Positions 46,619 through 55,170 of a stretch of 64,000 bases of DNA are shown here, in pieces. The stretch spans positions 1 through 64,000 of the forward strand of contig NZ_JAPSKE010000015.1 in the NCBI RefSeq assembly GCF_031177825.1, written 5' to 3'. The position numbers were made by a program, and so were the translations under genes. Within the stretch, counting starts at the first letter, position 1. Every line of letters begins with the position of its first letter. The notes below the pieces were generated by a model. That model did no database searches, was not told where the DNA came from, and saw only the letters and a list, made by a program, of their open reading frames with translations. The stretch comes from Paenibacillus sp. GTDB lineage: Bacteria > Bacillota > Bacilli > Paenibacillales > YIM-B00363.

Positions 46619-48393
46619 GGGTTCACCGCCCTGTTCGTTCCGTTCGTTCCATCCTCCAGGAGGCTCTCCTCCAGCTGTTGACGTTCGTATTGCCGCTTAT
46701 ACCAGCCGTCCCGCTGCATCAGCTCTTCGTGAGCGCCCTCCTCGACGATCCGTCCGTCGTCCAGCACGACGATGCGCTGCGCATGCTTTACTGCGGACAG
46801 CCGATGGGTGGCGATGAACGTCGTCTTCCCCGCCCGGCTCCGCCGCACCGCATCCAAAATAGCGGCTTCCGTCCGCGCGTCGACGGCCGACAACGCGTCG
46901 TCCAGGATCAAGATGTCCGGCCGCACCAAGAGCGCCCGCGCGATGCCGATTCGCTGCTTCTGCCCGCCGGAGAGCATGACACCGTTTTCCCCTACGATCG
47001 TATCCAGCCCTTCCGGCATCCGCTCGAGATCCTCGGTCAGGAACGCCATCCGCGCCGCCTCCAGCACTTCCTCTTCGGTCGCCTCCGGCTTGCCGAGCGC
47101 GATGTTGTCCCGGATCGACCGGGAAAGCAGCAGATGCTCCTGCGACACGTAGCCGATCCACCCGAGCAGCCGATCGAGCGGAATCCGATCGATCGGCACC
47201 CCGGACACCGTCACGCCGCCCGCAGGAATCGGATACTGCCGCAGCAGTTGCTTCAGCAGCGTGCTCTTGCCGCTCCCCGTCTTGCCCACGATGCCGATCG
47301 TATCGCCGCGACGAGCCTCGAGCCGAATGTCCTTCAGCCGGTCGACGTCGGCCCCCGGATAACGGAACGTCAGCCCGCGGAACGCGACGTCCCCCGCCGC
47401 CTCCGGGCGGATCGGATCGGCCGGATCCGTCACGTCCGGCTGCTGCGCGAGGCTCTCCTCGATTCGATTCACGGACGCGTTGCCGCGCTGCAATATATTA
47501 ATGAAATCGCCGAAGGCGATCATCGGCCAGACGAGCAGCCCGAGATAAATATTGAAGGTAACCATCTCGCCGAGCGTGATCTCGTTATGGACGACCAGAT
47601 AAGAGCCGTACCCGATGGCGATCGCGAAGCTGATGCCCGTGATCGCCGAGATGGCCGGCATAAACAGCGAGTTCGTCTGCGCGACGCGAATGTTTTTCTC
47701 CATCACGTCCTTCGTCACGCGGTCGAACGCCGCCAGGTCGCTCTTCTCCTGCACGTAGGAACGCAGCACGCGCTGCCCGGAGATCGACTCCAGCACATGG
47801 TCGTTCATGACCCCGAACCGCTGCTGCGCCGCGGTGAAATGCGCCCGCATTCGCCGGCCGAGCACGTTGATGGCCACCGTAAGCAGCGGCATCGGCAGCA
47901 GCGCGGCGATCATCAACCGCACGTCGATGAAGTAGATCATCGACGCGACGACGACGATGACGCCCATGATCGTGTTCGTGATCGTCACGACGCCGAAGCC
48001 CGCCGTGTTGCTGACCGCCTCGATGTCGTTCGTCGCGAGCGCCATCAGCTCCCCGGAGCGGTTCCGCTGGAAGAACGACGGACGCATGCGCGTCCAATGC
48101 GCCAGCAGCCGATCCCGCAGCTGCTTGTTCAGCAGCGCGGAGCTGCCGAACAACGCGTTGATCCAAACGTAGGTAGTGACGTACATCGCGACGGCGATGC
48201 CGAGCAGCAGCCACAGCGTCGACGATAGACCGGCGCGCGTCAACGTGCCGTTCAGCATGCTGTCGATCGTCTGCCCGACCATGCGCGGCGCGACGGTATT
48301 CATATAACTATTGGCGGAAATCAGCAGCATCGTCGCTACGTAAAACGGCCAACGTTTGCGAAAAAACCAACTCAATCGGCGAACGAAAAGCAA
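46615..48393 (-). CDS. ABC exporter half-transporter, BmrC-like (degenerate Walker B subunit)
   Basis: About 592 residues, the partner of the downstream subunit. Six membrane helices precede an ATPase domain with Walker A GKTGSGKST, canonical signature VMLSGGQKQRIGIARAL and Walker B LILDDALSAVDA, where Asp replaces the catalytic Glu. The length matches BmrC/YheI of Bacillus. I chose the TTG at 48393, 7 nt after GAGGGG; this gives MLFVRRLSWFFRKRW, the usual start of the family, whereas the longer frame adds 42 residues without homology. In Bacillus, bmrCD is induced by ribosome-targeting antibiotics; no leader peptide was recognised here. Confidence 0.88.
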   Translation of the reverse strand: MLFVRRLSWFFRKRWPFYVATMLLISANSYMNTVAPRMVGQTIDSMLNGTLTRAGLSSTLWLLLGIAVAMYVTTYVWINALFGSSALLNKQLRDRLLAHWTRMRPSFFQRNRSGELMALATNDIEAVSNTAGFGVVTITNTIMGVIVVVASMIYFIDVRLMIAALLPMPLLTVAINVLGRRMRAHFTAAQQRFGVMNDHVLESISGQRVLRSYVQEKSDLAAFDRVTKDVMEKNIRVAQTNSLFMPAISAITGISFAIAIGYGSYLVVHNEITLGEMVTFNIYLGLLVWPMIAFGDFINILQRGNASVNRIEESLAQQPDVTDPADPIRPEAAGDVAFRGLTFRYPGADVDRLKDIRLEARRGDTIGIVGKTGSGKSTLLKQLLRQYPIPAGGVTVSGVPIDRIPLDRLLGWIGYVSQEHLLLSRSIRDNIALGKPEATEEEVLEAARMAFLTEDLERMPEGLDTIVGENGVMLSGGQKQRIGIARALLVRPDILILDDALSAVDARTEAAILDAVRRSRAGKTTFIATHRLSAVKHAQRIVVLDDGRIVEEGAHEELMQRDGWYKRQYERQQLEESLLEDGTNGTNRAVNP

Positions 48394-48502
48394 CGGCGGT
48401 CCCCTCGGCTTTCCAGCGATATCGATATTTTCCCATTGTAATCCATCCCTCCCGGAAAAATCGATACCGGTGACGGAACTTTGGCGAAAAGGTGAAATTT
48501 TT

Positions 48503-48533
48503 TTGAACGCTTCCGTCAAATTTGTGATACAAT
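48503..48533 (+). promoter_or_regulatory. Promoter of the small membrane protein gene
   Basis: An extended -10, TGTGATACAAT (TACAAT at 48528-48533), with TTGAAC at 48503-48508. The 19-bp spacer is long; the TG extension would compensate. Confidence 0.4.
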
Positions 48534-48568
48534 AATGACACGAAAGCTCTTACAAGGATGTGGGACGA

Positions 48569-48838
48569 ATGCTCTCCAACAACTACATGAACAACCGTTC
48601 CGGCGGGTCGGAACGCAGCGTACAGAAGCTTGTGAAGTGGATGACCGCGGCCTCGTGGACGACGCTTCTCATCGGCCTCGCGCTCTCCCTCGCGAACTTG
48701 AGCCACTTCAGCGAACAGAACGCCTCCCTGATGGTCGGAATCGGCTTTATGGTCGGCAGCGTTCACATTTATGTCATCCGCACGGCGATTCATCTCGTGC
48801 ATGCGCGGGCGCCGCACTTGTTCGGCAATCGCGACTAA
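48569..48838 (+). CDS. Small two-helix membrane protein of unknown function
   Basis: About 89 residues. A polar Asn/Ser/Arg-rich N-terminus is followed by two predicted membrane helices (about residues 27-45, TTLLIGLALSLANLSHF, and 52-75, LMVGIGFMVGSVHIYVI) and a short basic tail. I recognise no family. The ATG at 48569 lies 10 nt after AAGGA; a GTG nine bases earlier is less likely. It stands between the ABC exporter, from which it is divergent, and the qox operon, separated from the latter by a terminator. Confidence 0.6.
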   Translation: MLSNNYMNNRSGGSERSVQKLVKWMTAASWTTLLIGLALSLANLSHFSEQNASLMVGIGFMVGSVHIYVIRTAIHLVHARAPHLFGNRD

Positions 48839-48859
48839 ATCGAGTACATTCAACGTTTC

Positions 48860-48894
48860 GAAGCCTCCAAGAGAGAAATCTTGGGGGCTTTTTT
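48860..48894 (+). terminator. Terminator after the small membrane protein gene
   Basis: AAGCCTCCAAG pairs with CTTGGGGGCTT, 8-nt loop, followed by T6. The stretch from 48895 to 49090 is the qox upstream region; I see no promoter there that I would rate above chance. Confidence 0.85.
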
Positions 48895-49090
48895 GCGTGC
48901 GTGCGCTTCTTTTCGTCCAAAGCGTGACTACAATTTTAACGAAATGGGGCGAGAATTTGACGGATTTGCAAAGTGGGGTCCGGGCGAGCGCAGAATCTGA
49001 TATCTTAATGGAGAGGCAAGTGAAATTCATCACAAAGGCAGTCTCGACATAAAATTAGAATTCCATCTAAGGTTACAGGAGGACCGTCCC

Positions 49091-50062
49091 ATGAGAAAAC
49101 GTACCTTCAAATTCGGCTTGGCGCTGCCGGCGATGCTGCTGCTGACCGCGGCGCTTCTGTCGGGCTGCGGCGACGCGATGGTGCTCGACCCGAAGGGGCC
49201 GATCGGCGCGCAGCAGAAGGATCTCATCTATATTTCGACGCTGCTGTGCGTCGTCATTCTCGTCCCGGTGCTCGCGCTGACCGCGTACATCGTGTATCGC
49301 TACCGCGATCGGAAGGACAACGACGCGCCGTACGAGCCGAACTGGTCGCACAGCACGAAGCTGGAGATCGTCTGGTGGACGATTCCGATCGTCATTATCG
49401 CGATTCTGGCGGTCGTCACCGTTCGGTACACGCACGCGCTGGAGCCTTCTAAGCCGATCGTTTCGGAGAAGAAGGAGCTTGTCATTCAGGTCACGTCGCT
49501 CGATTGGAAGTGGTTGTTCCAATATCCCGAACAGGATATCGCGACCGTCAACTATCTCTATCTCCCCGAGGACGTGCCGATCCGCTTCGAGCTGACGTCG
49601 GACGCGCCCATGAACTCGTTTTGGATTCCGCAGCTCGGCGGACAGATTTATACGATGTCCGGCATGGCGATGACGTTGTATCTGCAAGCCGACGAGCCCG
49701 GCACGTATTACGGCTCCGGCGCGAACTTCAGCGGCGAGCACTTCGCCGACATGACGTTCTACGCGACGGCCGTGCCGCAGGAGGAGTTCGACGCTTGGGT
49801 CGACCAGGTGAAGGCGACGTCCGAACCGCTTACCTTAGAAGGTTATGAGACGCTGCGTCAACCGGGCACGTCGCAAGTGCAACAGTTCGCAGACATTCCG
49901 GAAAGCTTGTTCCACGATACCGTTACGAGATACGTCGTCGACGGACATAACCCGCACGCCGGTCACGGCGCCGCGGCGCCCGAGCCGCAAGCGCCGGCCG
50001 AGACGGACGCGAAGACGACGAACGCGACCGAGCACGGCCACGACGCTCACGGCGCCCATTAA
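49091..50062 (+). CDS. qoxA: Cytochrome aa3/bo3-type quinol oxidase subunit II
   Basis: A 323-residue lipoprotein-like subunit: signal with lipobox LLSGCG (Cys near residue 27), two membrane helices (about 45-70 and 93-115) and an extracellular cupredoxin-like domain. The CuA ligands of cytochrome-c oxidases (CxxxC...H...M) are missing: the relevant segment reads SGANFSGEHFADMTF. It is therefore a quinol oxidase subunit (QoxA/CyoA). The C-terminal 40 residues form a His- and Ala-rich tail with seven His. ATG follows AGGAGG by 8 nt; first gene of qoxABCD. Confidence 0.93.
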   Translation: MRKRTFKFGLALPAMLLLTAALLSGCGDAMVLDPKGPIGAQQKDLIYISTLLCVVILVPVLALTAYIVYRYRDRKDNDAPYEPNWSHSTKLEIVWWTIPIVIIAILAVVTVRYTHALEPSKPIVSEKKELVIQVTSLDWKWLFQYPEQDIATVNYLYLPEDVPIRFELTSDAPMNSFWIPQLGGQIYTMSGMAMTLYLQADEPGTYYGSGANFSGEHFADMTFYATAVPQEEFDAWVDQVKATSEPLTLEGYETLRQPGTSQVQQFADIPESLFHDTVTRYVVDGHNPHAGHGAAAPEPQAPAETDAKTTNATEHGHDAHGAH

Positions 50063-50086
50063 CGAAGCCAAGAAAGGAGATCCGCT

Positions 50087-52057
50087 ATGGATACCATCAA
50101 GCAATTCGCATCCGAGTTTTTCGTGACCGGCGATCCGCTCATCCTCGGCGCGCAGGTCAGCATCGGTCTCACGATGGTCGCCCTGGTGTTCGTCCTGTCC
50201 TATTTTCGAAAATGGGGCTGGCTGTGGCGCGAGTGGTTGACCACCGTCGACCATAAAAAGATCGGTATTATGTATATTGTGTGTTCCATTCTCATGTTAT
50301 TCCGCGGCGGGGTCGACGCCCTGCTCATGCGGACGCAGCTCGCGTTCCCGGGAATGGAATTCCTGCACGCGGACCATTATAACGCCATATTCACGACGCA
50401 CGGCGTCATTATGATTTTGTTCATGGCGATGCCGCTCATGTTCGGTCTCTTCAACATCGTCGTGCCGCTGCAGATCGGCGCGCGCGACGTGGCGTTCCCG
50501 TTCCTGAACTCTCTAAGCTTCTGGTTGTTCTTCTGGGGCGCGATGCTGTTCAACATGTCGTTCGTCATCGGCGGCTCCCCGGATGCGGGCTGGCTCGCCT
50601 ATCCGCCGCTGTCGGGGCTCGAGAGCAGCCCGGGCGTCGGACAGAACTTCTATATATGGGGCATTCAGATTTCCGGCATCGGGTCGCTCGCGACGGGCAT
50701 TAACTTCATCGTGACGATTTTGAAAATGCGGGCGCCCGGCATGGGCCTTATGAAGATGCCGATGTTCACATGGTCGGTGCTGTCGAGCTGCATCACGATC
50801 ATTTTCGCTTTCCCGATTTTGACGGTGACGCTGTTCCTGCTCTTTATGGACCGTTACTTCGGCGCTCACTTCTTCACCTTGGACGCCGGCGGCAACCCGA
50901 TGATGTATATCAACCTCATTTGGATGTGGGGGCATCCTGAAGTATATATCGTCGTCCTTCCGGCGTTCGGCATCTTCTCGGAGATCGTCGCCACGTTCGC
51001 GAAGAAGAAGCTGTTCGGCTATACGTCGATGGTCGTCGCGATGATCAGCATCAGCGTCACCTCGTTCTTCACGTGGGCCCACCACTTCTTCACGATGGGC
51101 TCCGGCGCGAACGTCAACGCGTTCTTCGCCGTCACGACGATGATTATCGCCATTCCGACGGGCGTCAAAATTTTCAACTGGCTGTTCACGTTGTACCGCG
51201 GCCGCATTCGGTTCACGACGCCGATGCTGTGGACGATTTCGTTCATCCCGTGCTTCGTCGTCGGCGGCATGACCGGCGTCATGCTGTCCGTCGCGCCGGC
51301 CGACTTCCAGTTCCACAACAGTTACTTCCTGATCGCGCACTTCCATCAGGTGCTGATCGGGGGCGTCGCGTTCGGTTACTTCGCCGGTCTTTCGTACTGG
51401 TGGCCGAAAATGTTCGGCTTCACGCTGCACGAAGGCCTCGGCAAGTGGGCGTTCTGGCTGTGGAACATCGGCTTCTACGTCTGCTTCATGCCGCAATACT
51501 TCCTGGGCCTCGACGGCATGACGCGCCGGATGTACACGTACGACTTCGACATGGGCTGGGGTCCGCTCAACCTCGTATCGACGGTCGGCGGGTTCCTGAT
51601 GGGCATCGGCTTCTTGTTCCAGGTGTGGCAGATCGCGCACTCGATCAAGTTCATGAAGAAAGATACGACCGGGGATCCTTGGGACGGCCGGACGCTCGAG
51701 TGGTCGATCCCGTCTCCGGCGCCGCTGTACAACTTCGCGACGGTTCCGACCGTCGCGGAGACGGACGATTGGTGGGAGACGAAGCAGCGGCGCGCGGCCG
51801 GCATTCCGGACGCTCCGACGCCTGCGATCGAGCCGATCCACATGCCGAAAAACTCGGCGATCCCGTTCATCAAGTCGTTTTGCTGGTTCGTCGCGGGCTT
51901 CGGCTTCGTGTTCGACTGGCTGCACTTCGCGATTCCAGGCCTGATCGGCGTCGCGATCTGCATGATCGTTCGCTCGTTCACGTACGATACGGATTATTAT
52001 ATTCCTGCAGATGAAGTTCGCCGCACGGAGGCGGCGTTGAGAGGGGTGAAGGCGTAA
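50087..52057 (+). CDS. qoxB: Quinol oxidase subunit I
   Basis: The 656-residue catalytic subunit of the proton-pumping haem-copper oxidase, with about 14-15 membrane helices. Haem and copper ligands are visible: His in FTTHGVIMI (low-spin haem), WMWGHPEVYIVVLP (CuB His and the cross-linked Tyr), TWAHHFFT (two CuB His) and IAHFHQVLIGG (high-spin and low-spin haem His). The subfamily has the K-channel Tyr-type HPEVY, so it is type A. It reduces O2 to water using menaquinol. The last base of its stop codon is the first base of qoxC. Confidence 0.96.
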   Translation: MDTIKQFASEFFVTGDPLILGAQVSIGLTMVALVFVLSYFRKWGWLWREWLTTVDHKKIGIMYIVCSILMLFRGGVDALLMRTQLAFPGMEFLHADHYNAIFTTHGVIMILFMAMPLMFGLFNIVVPLQIGARDVAFPFLNSLSFWLFFWGAMLFNMSFVIGGSPDAGWLAYPPLSGLESSPGVGQNFYIWGIQISGIGSLATGINFIVTILKMRAPGMGLMKMPMFTWSVLSSCITIIFAFPILTVTLFLLFMDRYFGAHFFTLDAGGNPMMYINLIWMWGHPEVYIVVLPAFGIFSEIVATFAKKKLFGYTSMVVAMISISVTSFFTWAHHFFTMGSGANVNAFFAVTTMIIAIPTGVKIFNWLFTLYRGRIRFTTPMLWTISFIPCFVVGGMTGVMLSVAPADFQFHNSYFLIAHFHQVLIGGVAFGYFAGLSYWWPKMFGFTLHEGLGKWAFWLWNIGFYVCFMPQYFLGLDGMTRRMYTYDFDMGWGPLNLVSTVGGFLMGIGFLFQVWQIAHSIKFMKKDTTGDPWDGRTLEWSIPSPAPLYNFATVPTVAETDDWWETKQRRAAGIPDAPTPAIEPIHMPKNSAIPFIKSFCWFVAGFGFVFDWLHFAIPGLIGVAICMIVRSFTYDTDYYIPADEVRRTEAALRGVKA

Positions 52058-52671
52058 TGGCGGCAACGCACACGCACGGCGCGCATGACGCGCACGCCGA
52101 TCACGGGCATCATGACCAGGAAGGCCTCAAGACGTTCGGCTTCTGGCTGTTCCTGATCACCGACGTTATCCTGTTCGCGACTTTGTTCGCCACGTACGTC
52201 GTGCTTAGAAACAACACGGCCGGCGGCCCGACGGGGGAAGAGCTGTTCAACATTCCGATCGTGATCGCCAGCACGTTCATCCTGCTGACGAGCAGCTTCA
52301 CGAGCGGACTCGCGGTGCTGTCGATGCAGAAGGGGCACCTTAAAGGTCTGATCGGCTGGCTCGTCGTCACCGCGGCGCTCGGAGCGGCGTTCATCGGGCT
52401 CGAAGCGTACGAATTCCTGCACATGGTCCATGAAGGCGCCACGCTGCAGACGAGCGCCTTCCTGTCGGCGTTCTTCACGCTCGTCGGCGCGCACGGCTTG
52501 CACGTGACGATCGGTCTCGTCTGGATGATCGGCCTCATGCTGCAGTTGGGTCGTCGGGGCATTACGGCGGTGACCGAACGCAAGGTGAACAATCTCAGCT
52601 TGTACTGGCACTTCCTCGACGCGGTGTGGATTTTCCTCTTCACCGTCGTCTACCTGATGGGGGTGATGTAA
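52057..52671 (+). CDS. qoxC: Quinol oxidase subunit III
   Basis: A 204-residue subunit with five membrane helices, stabilising subunit I. Family features are GFWLFLITDVILFATLFATY and the closing WHFLDAVWIFLFTVVYLMG. The N-terminus (residues 1-23) is unusually rich in His (seven His, pattern HTHGAHDAHADHGHH). Its ATG overlaps the qoxB stop codon by one base, so translation is coupled. Confidence 0.95.
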   Translation: MAATHTHGAHDAHADHGHHDQEGLKTFGFWLFLITDVILFATLFATYVVLRNNTAGGPTGEELFNIPIVIASTFILLTSSFTSGLAVLSMQKGHLKGLIGWLVVTAALGAAFIGLEAYEFLHMVHEGATLQTSAFLSAFFTLVGAHGLHVTIGLVWMIGLMLQLGRRGITAVTERKVNNLSLYWHFLDAVWIFLFTVVYLMGVM

Positions 52672-52672
52672 G

Positions 52673-53023
52673 ATGGCGAATCTTAAGAACGCTAGCCACG
52701 GGCACGAGGCGAACAGCGCCGGCGAGCACGGCAATCACGGCTCGTTGAAGTCCTACGTCATCGGCTTCGTCCTTTCGATCGTGCTGACGATCGTACCGCT
52801 CGTCGCGGTGCTCGGCGCCGATCTCGGACAGACGACGACCTTGATCGTCATCTTGGCCGCGGCGGTGCTCCAGTTCGCGATACAGCTGCTGTTCTTCATG
52901 CATCTGCGCGAAGGCGAGAACGCCCGCTGGAACGTGATGTCGCTGCTGCTCGGGATCTTGATCTTGGTCACGATCGTCGGCGGTTCGATTTGGATCATGA
53001 CGTACAACGCAGTCGCGCATTAA
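52673..53023 (+). CDS. qoxD: Quinol oxidase subunit IV
   Basis: A 116-residue subunit with three membrane helices (first SYVIGFVLSIVLTIVPLVAV; second ILAAAVLQFAIQLLFFMHL; third near the end, LLGILILVTIVGGSIWIM). The FFMHLREGENARWN segment is typical of subunit IV. The N-terminus has four His (HGHEANSAGEHGNHG). It starts 1 bp after qoxC and is followed by a strong terminator, the end of the operon. Confidence 0.94.
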   Translation: MANLKNASHGHEANSAGEHGNHGSLKSYVIGFVLSIVLTIVPLVAVLGADLGQTTTLIVILAAAVLQFAIQLLFFMHLREGENARWNVMSLLLGILILVTIVGGSIWIMTYNAVAH

Positions 53024-53030
53024 CGATAAG

Positions 53031-53080
53031 AAAGACCATACTCTCGGCTCGCGAAGATGCCGAAGGTATGGTCTTTTTTT
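53031..53080 (+). terminator. Terminator of qoxABCD
   Basis: AAAGACCATAC pairs with GTATGGTCTTT, with an inner CTTCG/CGAAG-type stem, followed by T7. Confidence 0.88.
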
Positions 53081-53141
53081 CGGGTGGCGTTACTTCCGAG
53101 ATACGCTCAACCTTTGCCATTCGCGGGCGGCGGCACCGCCG

Positions 53142-53387
53142 TCACTCCCGCTTCTGCATCGTGTTCTTTACGCCGGAGTACGCCCCGATCGCCGACAGCC
53201 CCATGACGACGCCCGCAAGCGCCGCCTGCCGCCAGTCTCCCGGCGCGACATAGACGAAGCCGGCAACCAATCCGAGCGCGATCGCTACGGCGGGCAGCAC
53301 TCTCGCAGGGACGCCCATTCTCCCGATCAAGCCGACGAGCGCCACGATCAACGGAATCAATGCGACGTCATACGCTTGGAATTCCAT
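53142..53387 (-). CDS. Small holin-like membrane protein
   Basis: An 81-residue protein with three predicted hydrophobic segments (VALIPLIVALVGLIGRM; VLPAVAIALGLVAGFVYVA; ALAGVVMGLSAIGAYSGV) and a short charged tail. The pattern resembles small holin-like proteins annotated in Paenibacillus genomes, but there is no adjacent endolysin and no other phage gene. The ATG at 53387 follows GGAGGTGAGG. It converges with qoxD. I cannot assign a function. Confidence 0.6.
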   Translation of the reverse strand: MEFQAYDVALIPLIVALVGLIGRMGVPARVLPAVAIALGLVAGFVYVAPGDWRQAALAGVVMGLSAIGAYSGVKNTMQKRE

Positions 53388-53504
53388 AACTTCCTCACCT
53401 CCCTCTCCTTCACCATATGCCCGTCCTAACCGTGTTGCGCGGGCTAAGATGTTTTGGAAGGAGCGAGAGGTAGCTGCGGACGTGGTTCGGGCGCGGACAA
53501 TAGG

Positions 53505-53516
53505 GTCAAATTTGAC
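53505..53516. promoter_or_regulatory. Perfect 12-bp palindrome upstream of the holin-like gene
   Basis: GTCAAATTTGAC, between the end of the response regulator gene and the start of the holin-like gene (118 bp upstream of its ATG). Possible operator; no binding protein is suggested by the sequence. Confidence 0.3.
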
Positions 53517-53553
53517 TTTATTCGCGGCATGAGGGTTCCCTTAACCGCCGACT

Positions 53554-55170
53554 CTACGAAAGGAAATCGAGGGAAAGGAGCAGCGGGACACTCTCCCCTT
53601 TGAACACGCGGTTGAAGTGGCGCACGTGGCGGAAGCCGGTCCGTTCGGCGACTTCCGTCACGAGGGCGTTCGTCGCGGCGAGCAGATGCTTCGCCGCCTC
53701 GACGCGGATCGCGGTGAGCCGTTCGACGAACGTGACGCCGGTCTTCTGCTTGAACAACGCGCTGAAGTACGCGGGATTCAGATATAACATCTCCGCCATA
53801 CTGCCGAGCGTGATCGGCTCGGCATAATTCGCCTCCATGTACCGAATCGCCTTCGCGACCGCGTCCGCCGGACGATCCGCGCCGGCGGCGGCGACGCAGC
53901 CGGCCAGCCGACCGAACAGCGAGCCGCACAGGTCGGTCAGCTCGTCGCTGGCGGAAACCGAGCAGACGTCGAACAGCAGCTCGCGCACGTCCTTCTCGCC
54001 GAGCCACGCTTTCGCGACGCCCCATTCGGAGGACAGCTCATAGCAGCGTATGACAAGCTTGCAAATATGGCGATGCACCGTCTGCGGCGTCGGCGCCTTC
54101 CGGCACAGCTCCGCGGCGGCTTCGCGCGCCCGTTCCTCCGCCTCGGCGGGACGCCCGTCGGCGATCGCCCGCTCGAGCGCCTCCCACGACCACTCGCGCG
54201 GCTCCGCATGCGCAAGCGTCGCGCCGTCCTCCTCCGTCCGCTCGTAGGCGAGCACCTTGTCGCCGCCGACGATGAGCCGGCGCAGCAGCGCGATCTCCGC
54301 CTCTCGGTACGAAGACGCAAGCGACTCCGCGCCCGGCGACAGCCGTCCGACGCCGATCGTGACGGTCAGGTCGGAGAGCGACTTGATTTGCAGCCGGATC
54401 GACTCCGCCATCTCGAGGTGCTTCCGCATCGCGTCGGCGCCGCCCTCCCCGTTCAGCATGGCCACGACCTCCGAGTCGTTCGGCACGAAGCAGAACCCCG
54501 TCGTTCGCCGATCGATGACCTCCTGCACGAACTGTTGAATGTACAGCTGGAAGAGCGACGGATCCGCCCGCCCGTACCGTTCCGAGCCGACCGACCGCTT
54601 ATCTAGCTTCACGATCATGCACGCGTAGCAAGGCGCGTCGAACCGGAGGCCGAGCTCTTCCTCCAGCTGCCGGATGTCGTCCGCGCCGACGACGCCTCGC
54701 GCCAACGCCGCCGCGAGATGCTCGGAAGCGCGTTCCCGCGCGCGGCGCTGGTCGCCCTTCGCCGGCCCCGGCGCCGCGCTTCGGCGCGCCGCGCGCTCCC
54801 GCACCTCCGCCTTCAATCGGTCGAGCAGCTTCGCGAGCTCCTCCCGCTCGATCGGCTTCATCAAGTAATCCTTCGCGCCATGCTGCATCGATTGCTTCAC
54901 GTAGGCGAAGTCCTCGTACCCGCTGACGACCGCGCTGACTACATCCGGGAATCGCTCCCTGGCGATCTTCTGCAGCTGCAAGCCGTCCATGCGCGGCATC
55001 CGAATGTCCGTCAGCATAACGTCGGGACGCCGCTCCTGCAGCAGGTCGAGCGCTTCGTAGCCGTCCCTGGCATCCCCGACCACGCGCCATTCGGCGTCGA
55101 GCGAAGCGATCATCGAGCTGAGGCCCCTCCGGAATATGGCTTCGTCGTCCACGATTACGATGTTAGGCAT
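53554..55170 (-). CDS. AraC-type response regulator (YesN type)
   Basis: A 538-residue regulator paired with the kinase upstream. The receiver domain (1-120) has the phosphoacceptor Asp in DVMLTDIRMPRMDG and Lys in YLMKPIEREEL. A central GGDEF-like/linker region with TVTIGVGRLSPG follows, typical of YesN proteins. The C-terminal double helix-turn-helix has ITLGSMAEMLYLNPAYFSALF and VTEVAERTGFRHVRHFNRVF. The end is abnormal: after VFKGES the protein reads VPLLLSLDFLS and stops, lacking the canonical GxxPxxYR. A frameshift near 53598 is possible. It shares 8 bp with the kinase gene. Confidence 0.88.
   Translation of the reverse strand: MPNIVIVDDEAIFRRGLSSMIASLDAEWRVVGDARDGYEALDLLQERRPDVMLTDIRMPRMDGLQLQKIARERFPDVVSAVVSGYEDFAYVKQSMQHGAKDYLMKPIEREELAKLLDRLKAEVRERAARRSAAPGPAKGDQRRARERASEHLAAALARGVVGADDIRQLEEELGLRFDAPCYACMIVKLDKRSVGSERYGRADPSLFQLYIQQFVQEVIDRRTTGFCFVPNDSEVVAMLNGEGGADAMRKHLEMAESIRLQIKSLSDLTVTIGVGRLSPGAESLASSYREAEIALLRRLIVGGDKVLAYERTEEDGATLAHAEPREWSWEALERAIADGRPAEAEERAREAAAELCRKAPTPQTVHRHICKLVIRCYELSSEWGVAKAWLGEKDVRELLFDVCSVSASDELTDLCGSLFGRLAGCVAAAGADRPADAVAKAIRYMEANYAEPITLGSMAEMLYLNPAYFSALFKQKTGVTFVERLTAIRVEAAKHLLAATNALVTEVAERTGFRHVRHFNRVFKGESVPLLLSLDFLS

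Noticed and set aside
46678..48228. 516-codon plus-strand frame opposite the BmrC-like gene
   Set aside because: Antisense shadow with Arg/His/Pro-rich composition; the minus-strand ATPase motifs are unambiguous.
50513..52066. 517-codon minus-strand frame opposite qoxB
   Set aside because: Antisense shadow; qoxB has all haem and copper ligands.
53142..53387. Holin-like gene taken as a sign of a prophage
   Set aside because: No endolysin, capsid, portal, integrase or att-like repeat is nearby; the flanks are qoxABCD and a two-component system.
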